Source: Allomuricauda sp. (GTDB taxonomy: Bacteria > Bacteroidota > Bacteroidia > Flavobacteriales > Flavobacteriaceae). From it: a stretch of DNA of 64,000 bases. Positions 35,064 through 43,179 of this stretch are shown here, one piece after another. Position 1 is the first letter of the stretch. The number at the start of each line of letters is the position of its first letter. A program made the translations under genes and the position numbers. The stretch spans positions 372,001 through 436,000 of the forward strand of contig NZ_PABT01000014.1 in NCBI RefSeq assembly GCF_002699205.1, given 5' to 3'. The notes beneath the pieces are model-generated. The model ran no database searches. It worked only from the letters and a program-made list of their open reading frames with translations, and was not told the DNA's origin.

Positions 35064-36129
35064 CATCTTGTTTTTGATGGTTGCCTTGGCAGTCATTTTT
35101 AGAATCAACGCCCAAAATGAAGAAGAAACCAAAGTGATATTGATTACCTTGGATGGTTTTCGTTGGCAGGAACTGTTCACAGGAGCGGATTCCTTGTTAA
35201 TCGGGAACAGTGATTATGTTGACGACACCGATATGTTGAAAGAGGCCTTTTGGAGGGAAACCCCTGAAGAAAGAAGAGAAGCATTGCTTCCGTTTTTATG
35301 GGGTCAGGTTGAAAAAATGGGCCAAATACATGGAAATAGAGTTTTGGGCAGTAAAGTCAACTTGACCAATACCATGTGGTTCTCGTACCCTGGCTACAAC
35401 GAAATTTTGACGGGAGCTGCGGACGATGCCCGTATCCGAAGCAACGATAAGATACCAAACCCCAACACCACTATTTTGGAGCGTTACAACAATACCCCCG
35501 AAGGAAAGGGCAAAGTTGCCGCTTTTGGCAGTTGGGATGTATTTCCCTATATCATCAACGAAGAACGTTCCGGTGTTCCTGTCAATGCAGGGTTTGAAGC
35601 TGCAACAGAAAACTTAAGTGAAAGAGAAAAATTCTTGAACCAGCTTCAGGATCAAATACCAAGCCCTTGGGGTACGGTTCGGTTGGATGCATTTACCCAT
35701 CATTATGCATTGGAGCACATGAAAAAAGAACATCCGAAATTGGTTTATATCTCCTACGGTGAAACAGATGACTTTGCCCATGATGGGGATTATCAAGCTT
35801 ATTTGAAATCCGCTCACAATACTGATGCATTGATCAAAGAGATATGGGAATTCACCCAACAGGATGATTTTTACAAAGACCAAACCGTCTTTATCATTAC
35901 CACGGACCATGGCAGGGGAACACAGCCACTTGATACCTGGAGAAGCCATGGTGGCAATATAAAGGGGGCCGACCAGGTTTGGATGGTGGCCTTTGGAAAA
36001 GGTGTGCGACCAATGGGAGAGGTTTGGCTAGGAGAACAGTTGTATTCCAATCAGTTCGCACCCACCATTTTAAAATTGTTGGGGATGCCCATTGTTGGAG
36101 ATATTAAGGGAGAACCCATAAAATTGTAA
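35053..36129 (+). CDS. Secreted alkaline-phosphatase-superfamily enzyme, second copy
   Basis: 358 residues, overlapping the previous gene by 11 bases. Signal peptide ending FRINAQ. Metal and catalytic blocks are VILITLDGFRWQELFTGADS, TMWFSYPGYNEILTG (nucleophile region), YISYGETDDFAHDGDY and FIITTDHGRG. It is not closely similar to the 29164 product and lacks a PA14 domain; it resembles the phosphodiesterase/phosphoglycerate-mutase-like branch. It is the last gene of the operon, followed by a terminator at 36177. Confidence 0.85.
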   Translation: MKNSILFLMVALAVIFRINAQNEEETKVILITLDGFRWQELFTGADSLLIGNSDYVDDTDMLKEAFWRETPEERREALLPFLWGQVEKMGQIHGNRVLGSKVNLTNTMWFSYPGYNEILTGAADDARIRSNDKIPNPNTTILERYNNTPEGKGKVAAFGSWDVFPYIINEERSGVPVNAGFEAATENLSEREKFLNQLQDQIPSPWGTVRLDAFTHHYALEHMKKEHPKLVYISYGETDDFAHDGDYQAYLKSAHNTDALIKEIWEFTQQDDFYKDQTVFIITTDHGRGTQPLDTWRSHGGNIKGADQVWMVAFGKGVRPMGEVWLGEQLYSNQFAPTILKLLGMPIVGDIKGEPIKL

Positions 36130-36176
36130 GTCTAAGTGAGTTTGATTCAGTTTATTAGTTTGCGTTAATCTGCAAT

Positions 36177-36209
36177 AGACCCGTACTGTTCGTATGGGTC
36201 TTTCTTTTT
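36177..36209 (+). terminator. Terminator of the phosphoester locus
   Basis: AGACCC (36177-36182) pairs with GGGTCT (36196-36201), extended by TAC/GTA inside, then TTCTTTTT. Confidence 0.8.
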
Positions 36210-36274
36210 AAGCTATTGCGGCATACAGTTGTTTTTCCCAAAATAGTTACCTTAGGGGAGTGTATTTTAACAAT

Positions 36275-36907
36275 ATGGAAGAAGAACTTTTAGGAACATT
36301 CAGCAACTATTTTGAACAACCCCTTATCGATGAGATACTTGAAGAGGGAAAACTAATGGAAGTCCCTGCCGGTGAAACGATTATGGACATTGGACAGTAC
36401 ATTAGAAGTATACCCTTGCTGTTGTCAGGAGCCATAAAAGTACTTCGGGAAGATGATGAGGGGGATGAACTGCTCCTCTACTATTTGGCACAAGGTGAGA
36501 CCTGTTCGGTAACCATGGCATGTTGTATGGGACATACCAAAAGTGAAATTAGGGCAATAACCGAGACCGACACTAAAATTGTGATGGTTCCCGTTCAGAA
36601 GATGGAAGAATGGATGGCCAAGTACAAAGGTTGGCGCAATTATGTTTTTGACAGTTACCAAAACCGTTTAAATGAGTTGCTGCAGACCGTGGACAGCATT
36701 GCCTTTAAAAATTTGGACCAAAGGTTGGTGGACTATCTCAAAAAGAAAGTTGAGGTCACCAATGACAATCGTATACGGAGCACACACCAGGAAATTGCCT
36801 ATGACCTGCACACATCAAGGGTAGTGGTTTCCAGGCTGTTGAAAAAACTGGAAAAAATGAAAAAATTGGTGCTCCATAGGAATTATATCCACGTTGTGGA
36901 TCTATAA
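36275..36907 (+). CDS. Crp/Fnr-family transcription regulator
   Basis: 210 residues from ATG 36275 (GTG 36260 is possible but less likely). Residues 1-130 form a cyclic-nucleotide-binding-like sensor domain containing GETCSVTMACCMGHTKSEIR, with three cysteines where CRP binds its ligand; the usual cAMP residues are absent. Residues 140-210 are the winged HTH (STHQEIAYDLHTSRVVVSRLLKKLEKMKKL). The recognition helix reads R-V-V-V-S-R, lacking the Glu of the FNR E-x-x-S-R signature, in keeping with a non-FNR half-site. Eight downstream units carry GTNAC-N4-GTNAC sites in activator position. No such site precedes this gene. Confidence 0.92.
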   Translation: MEEELLGTFSNYFEQPLIDEILEEGKLMEVPAGETIMDIGQYIRSIPLLLSGAIKVLREDDEGDELLLYYLAQGETCSVTMACCMGHTKSEIRAITETDTKIVMVPVQKMEEWMAKYKGWRNYVFDSYQNRLNELLQTVDSIAFKNLDQRLVDYLKKKVEVTNDNRIRSTHQEIAYDLHTSRVVVSRLLKKLEKMKKLVLHRNYIHVVDL

Positions 36908-36911
36908 GTTT

Positions 36912-36955
36912 GTGCCCTTTGTTACCGTAGTTTGCTTATAGGCAACTTATTTTTG
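36912..36955 (+). promoter_or_regulatory. Regulon operator plus -7 box, SulP gene
   Basis: Operator GTGCC-CTTT-GTTAC (36912-36925; left half one mismatch to GTNAC) with -7 box TATTTTTG at 36948-36955, 36 bases start to start. The SulP ATG at 36971 is 45 bases beyond the operator. Confidence 0.7.
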
Positions 36956-36970
36956 TATAAAGCCAATCGA

Positions 36971-38704
36971 ATGCTCAAAAGGATTTTTCCTTTTTTAACG
37001 TGGATAAACACCTATAATCGCTCAATGCTCTATAGCGATTTAATTGCAGGTATCACTGTGGGCATCATGTTGGTTCCCCAAGGAATGGCCTATGCCATGA
37101 TTGCGGGCCTACCACCCATTTATGGACTTTACGCTGCATTGGTTCCACAATTTGTTTATGCGATTACCGGATCTTCCAGACAATTGGCCGTAGGGCCGGT
37201 CGCCATGGATTCATTATTGGTCGCGGCGGGTATTGGGGCCATGCAATTGGCCAACACGGAGGATTATATCGCAGCGGTACTTTTCTTGACCTTGCTCGTT
37301 GGTTTGGTGCAGCTATTGCTGGGGATTTTAAAAATGGGCTTTTTCGTCAACTTTTTATCCAAACCGGTTATCAATGGGTTTACATCGGCAGCGGCAATCT
37401 TGATAGGTCTTGGGCAATTAAAACATATTCTGGGAGTCGATTTGCCACAATCAGGGAAAATATATGTTTTGCTGGGCAGTATTTTTGAAAATATCACCGA
37501 AGTGAATCTTCTGACACTGGGAATGGGTGTTTTGGTCATTCTCATGATAATCGGTTTGAGAAGAATAAATAAAAGATTACCGATTCCATTGTTGGCCGTG
37601 ATTGTTGGAATTTTGGCCGTTGTATTTTTGGGATTGGAGGCAAAAGGAATCAAGGTGGTTGGAGAAATACCCAAAGGATTGCCCAGTTTTCAGGTACCAA
37701 GGATGAAATGGGAGAACATAGGACAGTTCCTCCCCATCGCATTGACCGTCGCCCTTTTTGGTTTTATGGAATCCATCTCCATTGCCAAGACCTTGGAAGA
37801 AAAACATCCAGAATATGAACTGGATGCAAACCAAGAACTCCGGGCATTGGGACTATCGAACATTTTGGGCTCTTTCTTCCAATCGTTCTCCGTTTCAGGC
37901 GGATTTTCAAGAAGTGCCGTTAACGATGAGGCAGGGGCAAAAACAAACATGTCACTCGTATTTAGTACCTTGGTCATAGCAGCCATCCTATTGTTTCTCA
38001 CACCATTGTTTTATAATCTGCCCACCGTTGTCTTGGGCGGTATTATTATCGTTTCGGTTTTTGGTCTGATTGACATTAAATACCCGTTGATGCTATGGAA
38101 AAACAGAAAGGACGAGTTTGTTCTGTTGGTCGCTACATTTTTAATGACGTTGTCCATAGGACTCATTGAGGGTATACTTTTGGGTGTTTTGCTCTCCTTG
38201 TTGTTGCTGGTTTACAGGATTTCAAACCCGCATATAGCCGTATTGGGCAAAATAAAGGGAACAACCTATTTTAAAAATATAGATCGCTTTTCCGAAGATG
38301 TCGAAGTGGATGAGGATAAGTTGATTTTAAGGTTTGATGCCCAACTTTATTTCGGCAACAAAGATTATTTTAAAAAACAATTATATCATCAGATAGAAAA
38401 AAAAGGACCCAAACTGAAATATATTATTCTCAATGCCGAGGCCATCAATTATATTGATAGCAGCGCGGCGGTCATGCTGGAACGAATTATTCTGGAACAG
38501 CGGGAAAAGGGCAGGCAATTTTTGATTGCAGGGGCCATTGGCCCCACGAGGGATATTTTATATTCAAGTGGTATTATAAATGTGCTGGGAGAAGAGAATC
38601 TCTTTGCACATACATACGATGCGGTGGATTGTTGCAGTAACCGCAAAACTTTGAGCACCATACAAAAAAAAGTATCCCTGCAATCCAAGTCCAAGACTTT
38701 GTAA
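36971..38704 (+). CDS. SulP-family anion transporter with STAS domain
   Basis: 577 residues from ATG 36971, chosen because the predicted promoter lies just upstream (a TTG at 36932 would precede the transcription start). SulP signatures: AGITVGIMLVPQGMAYAMIA, LPPIYGLYAALVPQFVYAIT and SVSGGFSRSAVNDEAGA. About ten to twelve helices are followed by a C-terminal STAS domain (about 440-560; IDSSAAVMLERIILEQREKG). SulP proteins move sulfate, bicarbonate or other anions. In this sulfur-oxidation regulon, export or exchange of sulfate/sulfite formed from sulfide is plausible. Confidence 0.9.
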   Translation: MLKRIFPFLTWINTYNRSMLYSDLIAGITVGIMLVPQGMAYAMIAGLPPIYGLYAALVPQFVYAITGSSRQLAVGPVAMDSLLVAAGIGAMQLANTEDYIAAVLFLTLLVGLVQLLLGILKMGFFVNFLSKPVINGFTSAAAILIGLGQLKHILGVDLPQSGKIYVLLGSIFENITEVNLLTLGMGVLVILMIIGLRRINKRLPIPLLAVIVGILAVVFLGLEAKGIKVVGEIPKGLPSFQVPRMKWENIGQFLPIALTVALFGFMESISIAKTLEEKHPEYELDANQELRALGLSNILGSFFQSFSVSGGFSRSAVNDEAGAKTNMSLVFSTLVIAAILLFLTPLFYNLPTVVLGGIIIVSVFGLIDIKYPLMLWKNRKDEFVLLVATFLMTLSIGLIEGILLGVLLSLLLLVYRISNPHIAVLGKIKGTTYFKNIDRFSEDVEVDEDKLILRFDAQLYFGNKDYFKKQLYHQIEKKGPKLKYIILNAEAINYIDSSAAVMLERIILEQREKGRQFLIAGAIGPTRDILYSSGIINVLGEENLFAHTYDAVDCCSNRKTLSTIQKKVSLQSKSKTL

Positions 38705-38744
38705 CTTTGGTCACAAGACTTTAATAAGCACAAGATTATATTTG
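38701..38744 (+). promoter_or_regulatory. Regulon operator plus -7 box, MBL-rhodanese gene
   Basis: Operator GTAAC-TTTG-GTCAC (38701-38714), overlapping the SulP stop, and -7 box TATATTTG at 38737-38744; offset 36. Gene start is 47 bases beyond the operator. Confidence 0.82.
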
Positions 38745-38761
38745 GTAAAAACCATTTTCAT

Positions 38762-40171
38762 ATGAAGATTGAACAGATTTACACAGGATGTTTGGCCCAA
38801 GGGGCCTATTATATAGAAAGCGAAGGAGAAGCTGCCATAGTGGACCCCTTGAGGGAAGTAAAGCCCTATATTAAAAAGGCAGAAGAGGATGGAGCAAAGA
38901 TAAAATACATCTTTGAAACACATTTTCATGCCGATTTCGTGAGTGGGCACGTTACCCTGTCCAAAGAAACAGGGGCAAAAATAATATATGGCCCAACGGC
39001 AAAACCTTCCTTTGAGGCTATCATTGCCGAAGATGGACAAGAATTCAAATTGGGAAAAATCACCATAAAAGTGCTGCACACACCTGGGCACACCATGGAA
39101 AGTTCCACCTTTTTATTGAAAGATGAAAATGGTAAAGACCATGCGATTTTTAGTGGGGACACCTTGTTCCTTGGCGATGTTGGTCGCCCGGATTTGGCCC
39201 AAAAAGCGGCCCATATGACACAGGAAGAATTGGCGGGCACCTTGTTCGATAGCCTTCGCGAAAAAATCATGCCTTTGGCTGATGATGTCATTGTTTATCC
39301 GGCACATGGGGCTGGTTCCGCTTGTGGAAAAAACATGATGAAGGAAACCGTGGACACATTGGGCAATCAGAAAAAGATGAACTACGCACTAAGGGCGGAT
39401 ATGACAAGGGAAGAGTTTATCGAAGAAGTTACAGAAGGTCTTTTGCCACCACCACAATATTTCCCCTTAAACGTAAAAATGAACAAAGAAGGGTATGAAG
39501 ATATCGATATCGTTCTTGAAAGAGGTACACAAGCATTGTCCCCTGATGCTTTTGAAGTTGCGGCCAATGAGACCGGGGCCATCGTGCTTGATGTACGCCA
39601 TCAAGATGATTTTGCCAAAGGACATGTGCCCAGATCCATATTTATTGGTTTGGATGGAAGCTTTGCACCTTGGGTCGGAGCGTTGATTGCCGATGTGGAG
39701 CAACCGATATTGCTCGTTACCCCTGAGGGAAGGGAAGAAGAAACCGTTACCCGGCTTTCCCGAGTTGGTTTTGACAAGACCTTGGGCTATCTCAAAGGAG
39801 GTATCGAGGCTTGGGCAGCAGCAGGAAAAGAAATTGACACAGTTGACAATGTAAATGCCGAGGAGTTCAAAGAGATGGTGGAAAAGGGTGTCCCGGTATT
39901 CGACGTAAGAAAAGAAGCGGAGTATAGATCGGAACATGTGGTAGATGCCCATTTGACCCCCTTGGACTATCTGAATGATTATTTATCGGAATTTCCTGAA
40001 AACGAAACCTTTTACATACACTGTGCCGGAGGCTATAGAAGTATGATAGCATCATCTATATTGAAAAGCAGGGGAATCCATAATTTGGTGGATGTGTCGG
40101 GTGGTTTTTCTGATATTAAAAATGTTGGAGTGCCAGTAACAGATTATGTGTGTCCTTCTACTGTAAAGTAA
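38762..40171 (+). CDS. Persulfide-dioxygenase-like MBL protein fused to two rhodanese domains
   Basis: 469 residues. The N-terminal MBL domain (1-240) has the ETHE1/Blh-type motif ETHFHADFVSGH, LHTPGHTMES and IFSGDTLFLGDVGRPDL. These enzymes are iron dioxygenases that oxidise glutathione or other persulfide to sulfite. Two rhodanese domains follow: the first (about 270-355) lacks the active Cys (LLVTPEGREEE), the second (about 375-465) keeps it (YIHCAGGYRSM). The inactive/active tandem is typical of full-length rhodaneses. It carries a regulon operator and should remove sulfane sulfur produced by the quinone reductase at 45776. Confidence 0.9.
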   Translation: MKIEQIYTGCLAQGAYYIESEGEAAIVDPLREVKPYIKKAEEDGAKIKYIFETHFHADFVSGHVTLSKETGAKIIYGPTAKPSFEAIIAEDGQEFKLGKITIKVLHTPGHTMESSTFLLKDENGKDHAIFSGDTLFLGDVGRPDLAQKAAHMTQEELAGTLFDSLREKIMPLADDVIVYPAHGAGSACGKNMMKETVDTLGNQKKMNYALRADMTREEFIEEVTEGLLPPPQYFPLNVKMNKEGYEDIDIVLERGTQALSPDAFEVAANETGAIVLDVRHQDDFAKGHVPRSIFIGLDGSFAPWVGALIADVEQPILLVTPEGREEETVTRLSRVGFDKTLGYLKGGIEAWAAAGKEIDTVDNVNAEEFKEMVEKGVPVFDVRKEAEYRSEHVVDAHLTPLDYLNDYLSEFPENETFYIHCAGGYRSMIASSILKSRGIHNLVDVSGGFSDIKNVGVPVTDYVCPSTVK

Positions 40172-40209
40172 AGGGAAGAACCTCTCCAATCACTTAAATT
40201 TTCCTTTGT

Positions 40210-40253
40210 GTAACTATCGTTACTGACCATAATGGGTGCAATGGGTACTTTGG
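40210..40253 (+). promoter_or_regulatory. Regulon operator plus -7 box, rhodanese/HMA/haem operon
   Basis: Operator GTAAC-TATC-GTTAC (40210-40223, perfect palindromic halves) with -7-like TACTTTGG at 40246-40253; offset 36. The geometry puts transcription start near 40260, so translation should begin at ATG 40274, not 40232. Confidence 0.8.
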
Positions 40254-40273
40254 TGCTTCAAAACAACGATAGT

Positions 40274-40618
40274 ATGTCATTATTTGGTTTCTTGTTCAAA
40301 GAACAAAACCTTCCAGATGAAATTGATATTTTGGATAGGGAAGAATATAAAAAAGCCATTTCCAAAGGAAAGGTTCAACTGGTTGATGTAAGGACCAAAA
40401 GGGAGTTTATGTCGGGCCATATTAAAGGGGCCAAGAACATCGATTTTTTTCAAGGGCCTGCATTTGGGGCCGCTTTCTCAAAATTAAAGAAGGACCAACC
40501 CATATACCTGTATTGCCAGACCGGAAACAGAAGTCAAAAAGCGGCCAGAAAGCTGGTGAAAATGGGTTTTACCAAAGTCTATGACCTCAGGGGTGGCTAT
40601 AGAATATGGAACTATTGA
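40274..40618 (+). CDS. Single-domain rhodanese
   Basis: 114 residues from ATG 40274 (MSLFGFLFKEQNLPDE). An ATG at 40232 would lie upstream of the predicted transcription start and only eight bases from the operator. VQLVDVRTKREFMSGHIKGA and the active loop YLYCQTGNRSQKAARKL (Cys nucleophile) are clear. A cytosolic sulfurtransferase, probably passing sulfane sulfur in the same pathway as the MBL-rhodanese protein. First gene of a three-gene operon with HMA and haem proteins. Confidence 0.88.
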   Translation: MSLFGFLFKEQNLPDEIDILDREEYKKAISKGKVQLVDVRTKREFMSGHIKGAKNIDFFQGPAFGAAFSKLKKDQPIYLYCQTGNRSQKAARKLVKMGFTKVYDLRGGYRIWNY

Positions 40619-40639
40619 TCAATTGCAAGACCAGAAAAC

Positions 40640-40909
40640 ATGAAGACAACATTACAGGTACAAAACCTTAAATGTGGGGGATGTGCCAACACCATTTATA
40701 ATAAACTTTCGGAAATAAAAGATATAAAAGATGTGATTGTGGAGAAGGATAGCTCATCGGTCAGCTTTGTTCACCAAAGCGCCGATGAGGCTTCCTTAGT
40801 CAAAGAAACCCTCAGGAAATTGGGTTATCCCACTGTTGATGACGAAAATGGATTTGTGGAAAAAGCGAAATCTTTTGTAAGTTGTGCTAGCGGTAAAATA
40901 TCACGGTAA
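40640..40909 (+). CDS. Heavy-metal-associated (HMA) domain protein
   Basis: 89 residues. The ferredoxin-like HMA fold is shown by TTLQVQNLKCGGCANTIYNK with the metal-binding Cys-x-x-Cys (CGGC) and the beta-alpha-beta pattern to about residue 68; the tail (GFVEKAKSFVSCASGK) is extra and has one more Cys. HMA proteins ferry Cu+ or similar ions. Placed between a rhodanese and a haem lipoprotein and overlapping the next start by one base, it may deal with metal-sulfur chemistry or cytochrome bd support. Confidence 0.85.
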   Translation: MKTTLQVQNLKCGGCANTIYNKLSEIKDIKDVIVEKDSSSVSFVHQSADEASLVKETLRKLGYPTVDDENGFVEKAKSFVSCASGKISR

Positions 40910-41508
40910 TGAGAAAAATATCCTTTTCCATAATATTTATGTTGGTTGCATTGTCTTGTAAACAAGGACCAAAGACATCAGGGGAGAAATCGACTTTGGA
41001 CGAACCCGATTATGCAAATATGGGTATGACCTATGCCCAAGAGACACAGAAAGTTTTGGGAAAAACACTCATGGGAACCATTCAGAACAAAGGGGTGGAA
41101 GAGGCTGTGGTTTTTTGTAATGAAAGAGCTTATCCGTTGACCGATAGTATGGCCACAAATTTCAACGCCAAAATTAAAAGGGTTTCCGATAAACCTAGAA
41201 ACCCCAACAACAAGGCCAACTCGGTTGAATTGGCCCATATTGAGACTTTTAAGAAAACGATTGCTGCAGGTGATTCCATAAAGCCCATTTTAAAAAAGGA
41301 TAATGGGAAGGTATATTTCTATTATCCCATTGTTACCAATGCGATGTGCTTAAATTGTCACGGAACACCGGAAGAAAATATTGCTCCGGGAGTGTTGACC
41401 CACTTGACCGAACTTTATCCAGATGATAAGGCCACGGGATACGGCCCGGATGAGGTAAGGGGAATATGGAGCATTGTCTTTGATATTTCGGAAAGTAGCT
41501 CCAACTAA
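40909..41508 (+). CDS. DUF3365 (Tll0287-like) c-type haem lipoprotein
   Basis: 199 residues, start overlapping the HMA stop. Lipobox MLVALSC; a Tll0287-like sensor fold with VFCNERAYPLTDSMA, IKRVSDKPRNPNNKAN and the haem-attachment motif CLNCHG (about residues 145-150). Attachment of the haem requires a Ccs system such as the one at 7827. The role may be periplasmic redox sensing or electron transfer within the sulfur regulon. Confidence 0.85.
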   Translation: MRKISFSIIFMLVALSCKQGPKTSGEKSTLDEPDYANMGMTYAQETQKVLGKTLMGTIQNKGVEEAVVFCNERAYPLTDSMATNFNAKIKRVSDKPRNPNNKANSVELAHIETFKKTIAAGDSIKPILKKDNGKVYFYYPIVTNAMCLNCHGTPEENIAPGVLTHLTELYPDDKATGYGPDEVRGIWSIVFDISESSSN

Positions 41509-41512
41509 AATA

Positions 41513-42394
41513 TTATTTCTTTGGCTTTTTGAAGCCGTACACCAATTGCCCCCAAAAACTTTTGGGCAACTTTTCATCACCTGGGAACCCCAACTCAATT
41601 TTACCCCCGCTTTCGGGAATGTAATTGGTCTTGAACAAATAATCCCAAATACTCAGGCTTATACCAAAATTCACACCGTACGAACCTTCTGGAATGGTAT
41701 AAGCATGATGGTATAGGTGCATTACGGGGTTGTTCAATAGATACTTTAGCGGACCGTAGGTGATTTTTATATTGGAATGGTTAAAATGACCTATGGCAAT
41801 CGCGGCAAAATGCACAATATATGCCTGCTCTGGTTCAAAACCACCAAGGACCATCACCCCTATTGTTTTTAAGGGCTTATAGAGTATGTTTTCCATCCAA
41901 TGGAACCGCAGATGCGCAGCAAACCCCATTTCCTTAACACTGTGGTGTACCTTGTGGAACTCCCATAGCACGGGATATTTGTGCAGTAGTACATGGGTGA
42001 ACCACTGTACAAAATCCAACACTACAAAAAAGACGAGTAATTGAACCCATCGGGGCCAATGGGCAATATCAACAATGGTCAATGTTTTTGAGGTTATCCC
42101 CACATCATTAAAAAAGACCCCAAGCACCTTGTAGATTCCGCTTATGACAATGGCAAAAATGAAAAAGTTGAAGAACATGTAAAATGCATCCAACCAAAAA
42201 TCTTTTCTAAAAATGGATTGCTCTTTACGCCATGGGAATAATATTTCCAACCCCCAAACCAAAAGAGAAATCAGGATCAATCCCCAAAAATAGTTGTTGT
42301 ACCAGGGAACATCGAAAAGGATGGACTTCCAAGTCCATCTGATGGTTCCCAAAAAACCGTTGATAAAAGCATCAAAATAATCCAACATATCCAT
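41513..42394 (-). CDS. Sterol desaturase / fatty acid hydroxylase family protein
   Basis: 293 residues. Four to five hydrophobic segments and the diiron histidine boxes: FTHVLLHKYP (H-x-x-x-H), WEFHKVHHSV (H-x-x-H-H) and LYHHAYT (H-H). The family inserts oxygen or double bonds into membrane lipids. It converges on the haem lipoprotein gene with a four-base gap and shares the operator at 42462-42475 with the divergent DUF2892 gene, so it is predicted to belong to the sulfur regulon. That link is unusual; membrane lipid modification during sulfide stress is one possibility. Confidence 0.88.
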   Translation of the reverse strand: MDMLDYFDAFINGFLGTIRWTWKSILFDVPWYNNYFWGLILISLLVWGLEILFPWRKEQSIFRKDFWLDAFYMFFNFFIFAIVISGIYKVLGVFFNDVGITSKTLTIVDIAHWPRWVQLLVFFVVLDFVQWFTHVLLHKYPVLWEFHKVHHSVKEMGFAAHLRFHWMENILYKPLKTIGVMVLGGFEPEQAYIVHFAAIAIGHFNHSNIKITYGPLKYLLNNPVMHLYHHAYTIPEGSYGVNFGISLSIWDYLFKTNYIPESGGKIELGFPGDEKLPKSFWGQLVYGFKKPKK

Positions 42395-42431
42395 GATTGG
42401 TCGTTAAAAAAGCTTAAAACTGAATGAAATC

Positions 42432-42475
42432 TAAAAATACTTTAAAAATAATGCCGTCAATGTAACCAATGTTAC
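42432..42475 (-). promoter_or_regulatory. Regulon operator plus -7 box, sterol desaturase gene
   Basis: On the minus strand the shared operator (42475 to 42462) is followed at offset 36 by TATTTTTA (42439 to 42432), one mismatch from TANNTTTG. The gene start is 67 bases beyond the operator. Confidence 0.7.
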
Positions 42476-42505
42476 TATAATGCACCGATCGAAGCCATAC
42501 TTTTG
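42462..42505 (+). promoter_or_regulatory. Regulon operator plus -7 box, DUF2892 gene
   Basis: Operator GTAAC-CAAT-GTTAC (42462-42475) with -7 box TACTTTTG at 42498-42505; offset 36. The start codon at 42598 is farther than usual (122 bases), leaving an about 85-base leader. Confidence 0.75.
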
Positions 42506-42597
42506 GTGTAATGCTCTGAGTATCAAAAACCGTGCATATAAAAGAATGCCGATTGTTTTTTGGCATCTTCCAAAGTAAGAACGATAAACTCACGATT

Positions 42598-42804
42598 ATG
42601 AAAAAGAACATGGGCGGTGCAGACCGTACAATTCGAATTATCCTTGCACTTGGTGTTGGAGCATTGTATTATTTTAATGTGATCACAGGAACACTGGCTT
42701 ATGTGTTGCTGGCTTTGGCAGCAATATTTGTATTGACAAGTTTTATTGGTTTTTGTCCTTTGTACACCCTTTTCGGGATCAATACTTGTAAGGTCAAAAA
42801 TTAG
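42598..42804 (+). CDS. DUF2892 (YgaP-like) small membrane protein
   Basis: 68 residues from ATG 42598. MGGADRTIRIILALGVGALY and a second helix (LAYVLLALAAIFVLTSFIGF), then CPLYTLFGINTC, the conserved C-terminal Cys motif of the DUF2892 family. YgaP proteins couple this membrane anchor to a rhodanese; here the rhodaneses are separate genes nearby. Promoter carries a regulon operator; a terminator follows. Confidence 0.88.
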   Translation: MKKNMGGADRTIRIILALGVGALYYFNVITGTLAYVLLALAAIFVLTSFIGFCPLYTLFGINTCKVKN

Positions 42805-42831
42805 GTTTTTTTGGTTGGTTGATAAGGAAAG

Positions 42832-42856
42832 CCGCTCTTGATGGAGCGGTTTTTTT
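42832..42856 (+). terminator. Terminator after DUF2892 gene
   Basis: CCGCTC / GAGCGG with loop TTGATG and seven T. Confidence 0.88.
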
Positions 42857-42914
42857 ATACTTCTTGGTCAATACTTATAGATCCTTTAAAATTAGGGGGT
42901 TGGTTTTGATTTAT

Positions 42915-42958
42915 ATGAGCATTGTCATTTTTTCAGTTGGGTCTAGCCTTTAAATTTG
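42915..42958 (+). promoter_or_regulatory. Weak regulon operator plus -7 box, 42-residue gene
   Basis: TAAATTTG (42951-42958) is a good -7 box; 36 bases earlier ATGAG-CATT-GTCAT (42915-42928) keeps the dyad but only part of the GTNAC consensus. Confidence 0.4.
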
Positions 42959-42982
42959 ATTCAAACTTAAAACCAATACATT

Positions 42983-43111
42983 GTGAAAGCACTTAATAAT
43001 ATTCCTCTCGTAGTTTGGGAAAACGGTATCTGGATGATAGGTCTTTTTGCCCTTGTGGTCATTATACTGATCATTGCAGTTTTGGCCATGATGAACAGTG
43101 GTAAAAAGTAA
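42983..43111 (+). CDS. 42-residue single-helix membrane protein
   Basis: Starts at GTG 42983, 24 bases after the -7 box. The sequence is VVWENGIWMIGLFALVVIIL followed by IIAVLAMMNSGKK: a short N-terminal segment and one membrane helix with a Lys-Lys end. It lies just upstream of cydAB and downstream of DUF2892 in the same regulon. It may be an accessory subunit, but it does not resemble CydX in sequence. Too short for most gene callers. Confidence 0.6.
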   Translation: MKALNNIPLVVWENGIWMIGLFALVVIILIIAVLAMMNSGKK

Positions 43112-43179
43112 ACCACATATATGCATGGAATGGATTTAATATAAGGATAGTTTGTTTTTATGTTAAATCCATTTTTTAT

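Noticed and set aside
36241..36254. Regulon operator before the Crp/Fnr gene itself
   Set aside because: Only a single GTTAC half-site is present, the other half does not match and no TANNTTTG box lies at the expected offset.
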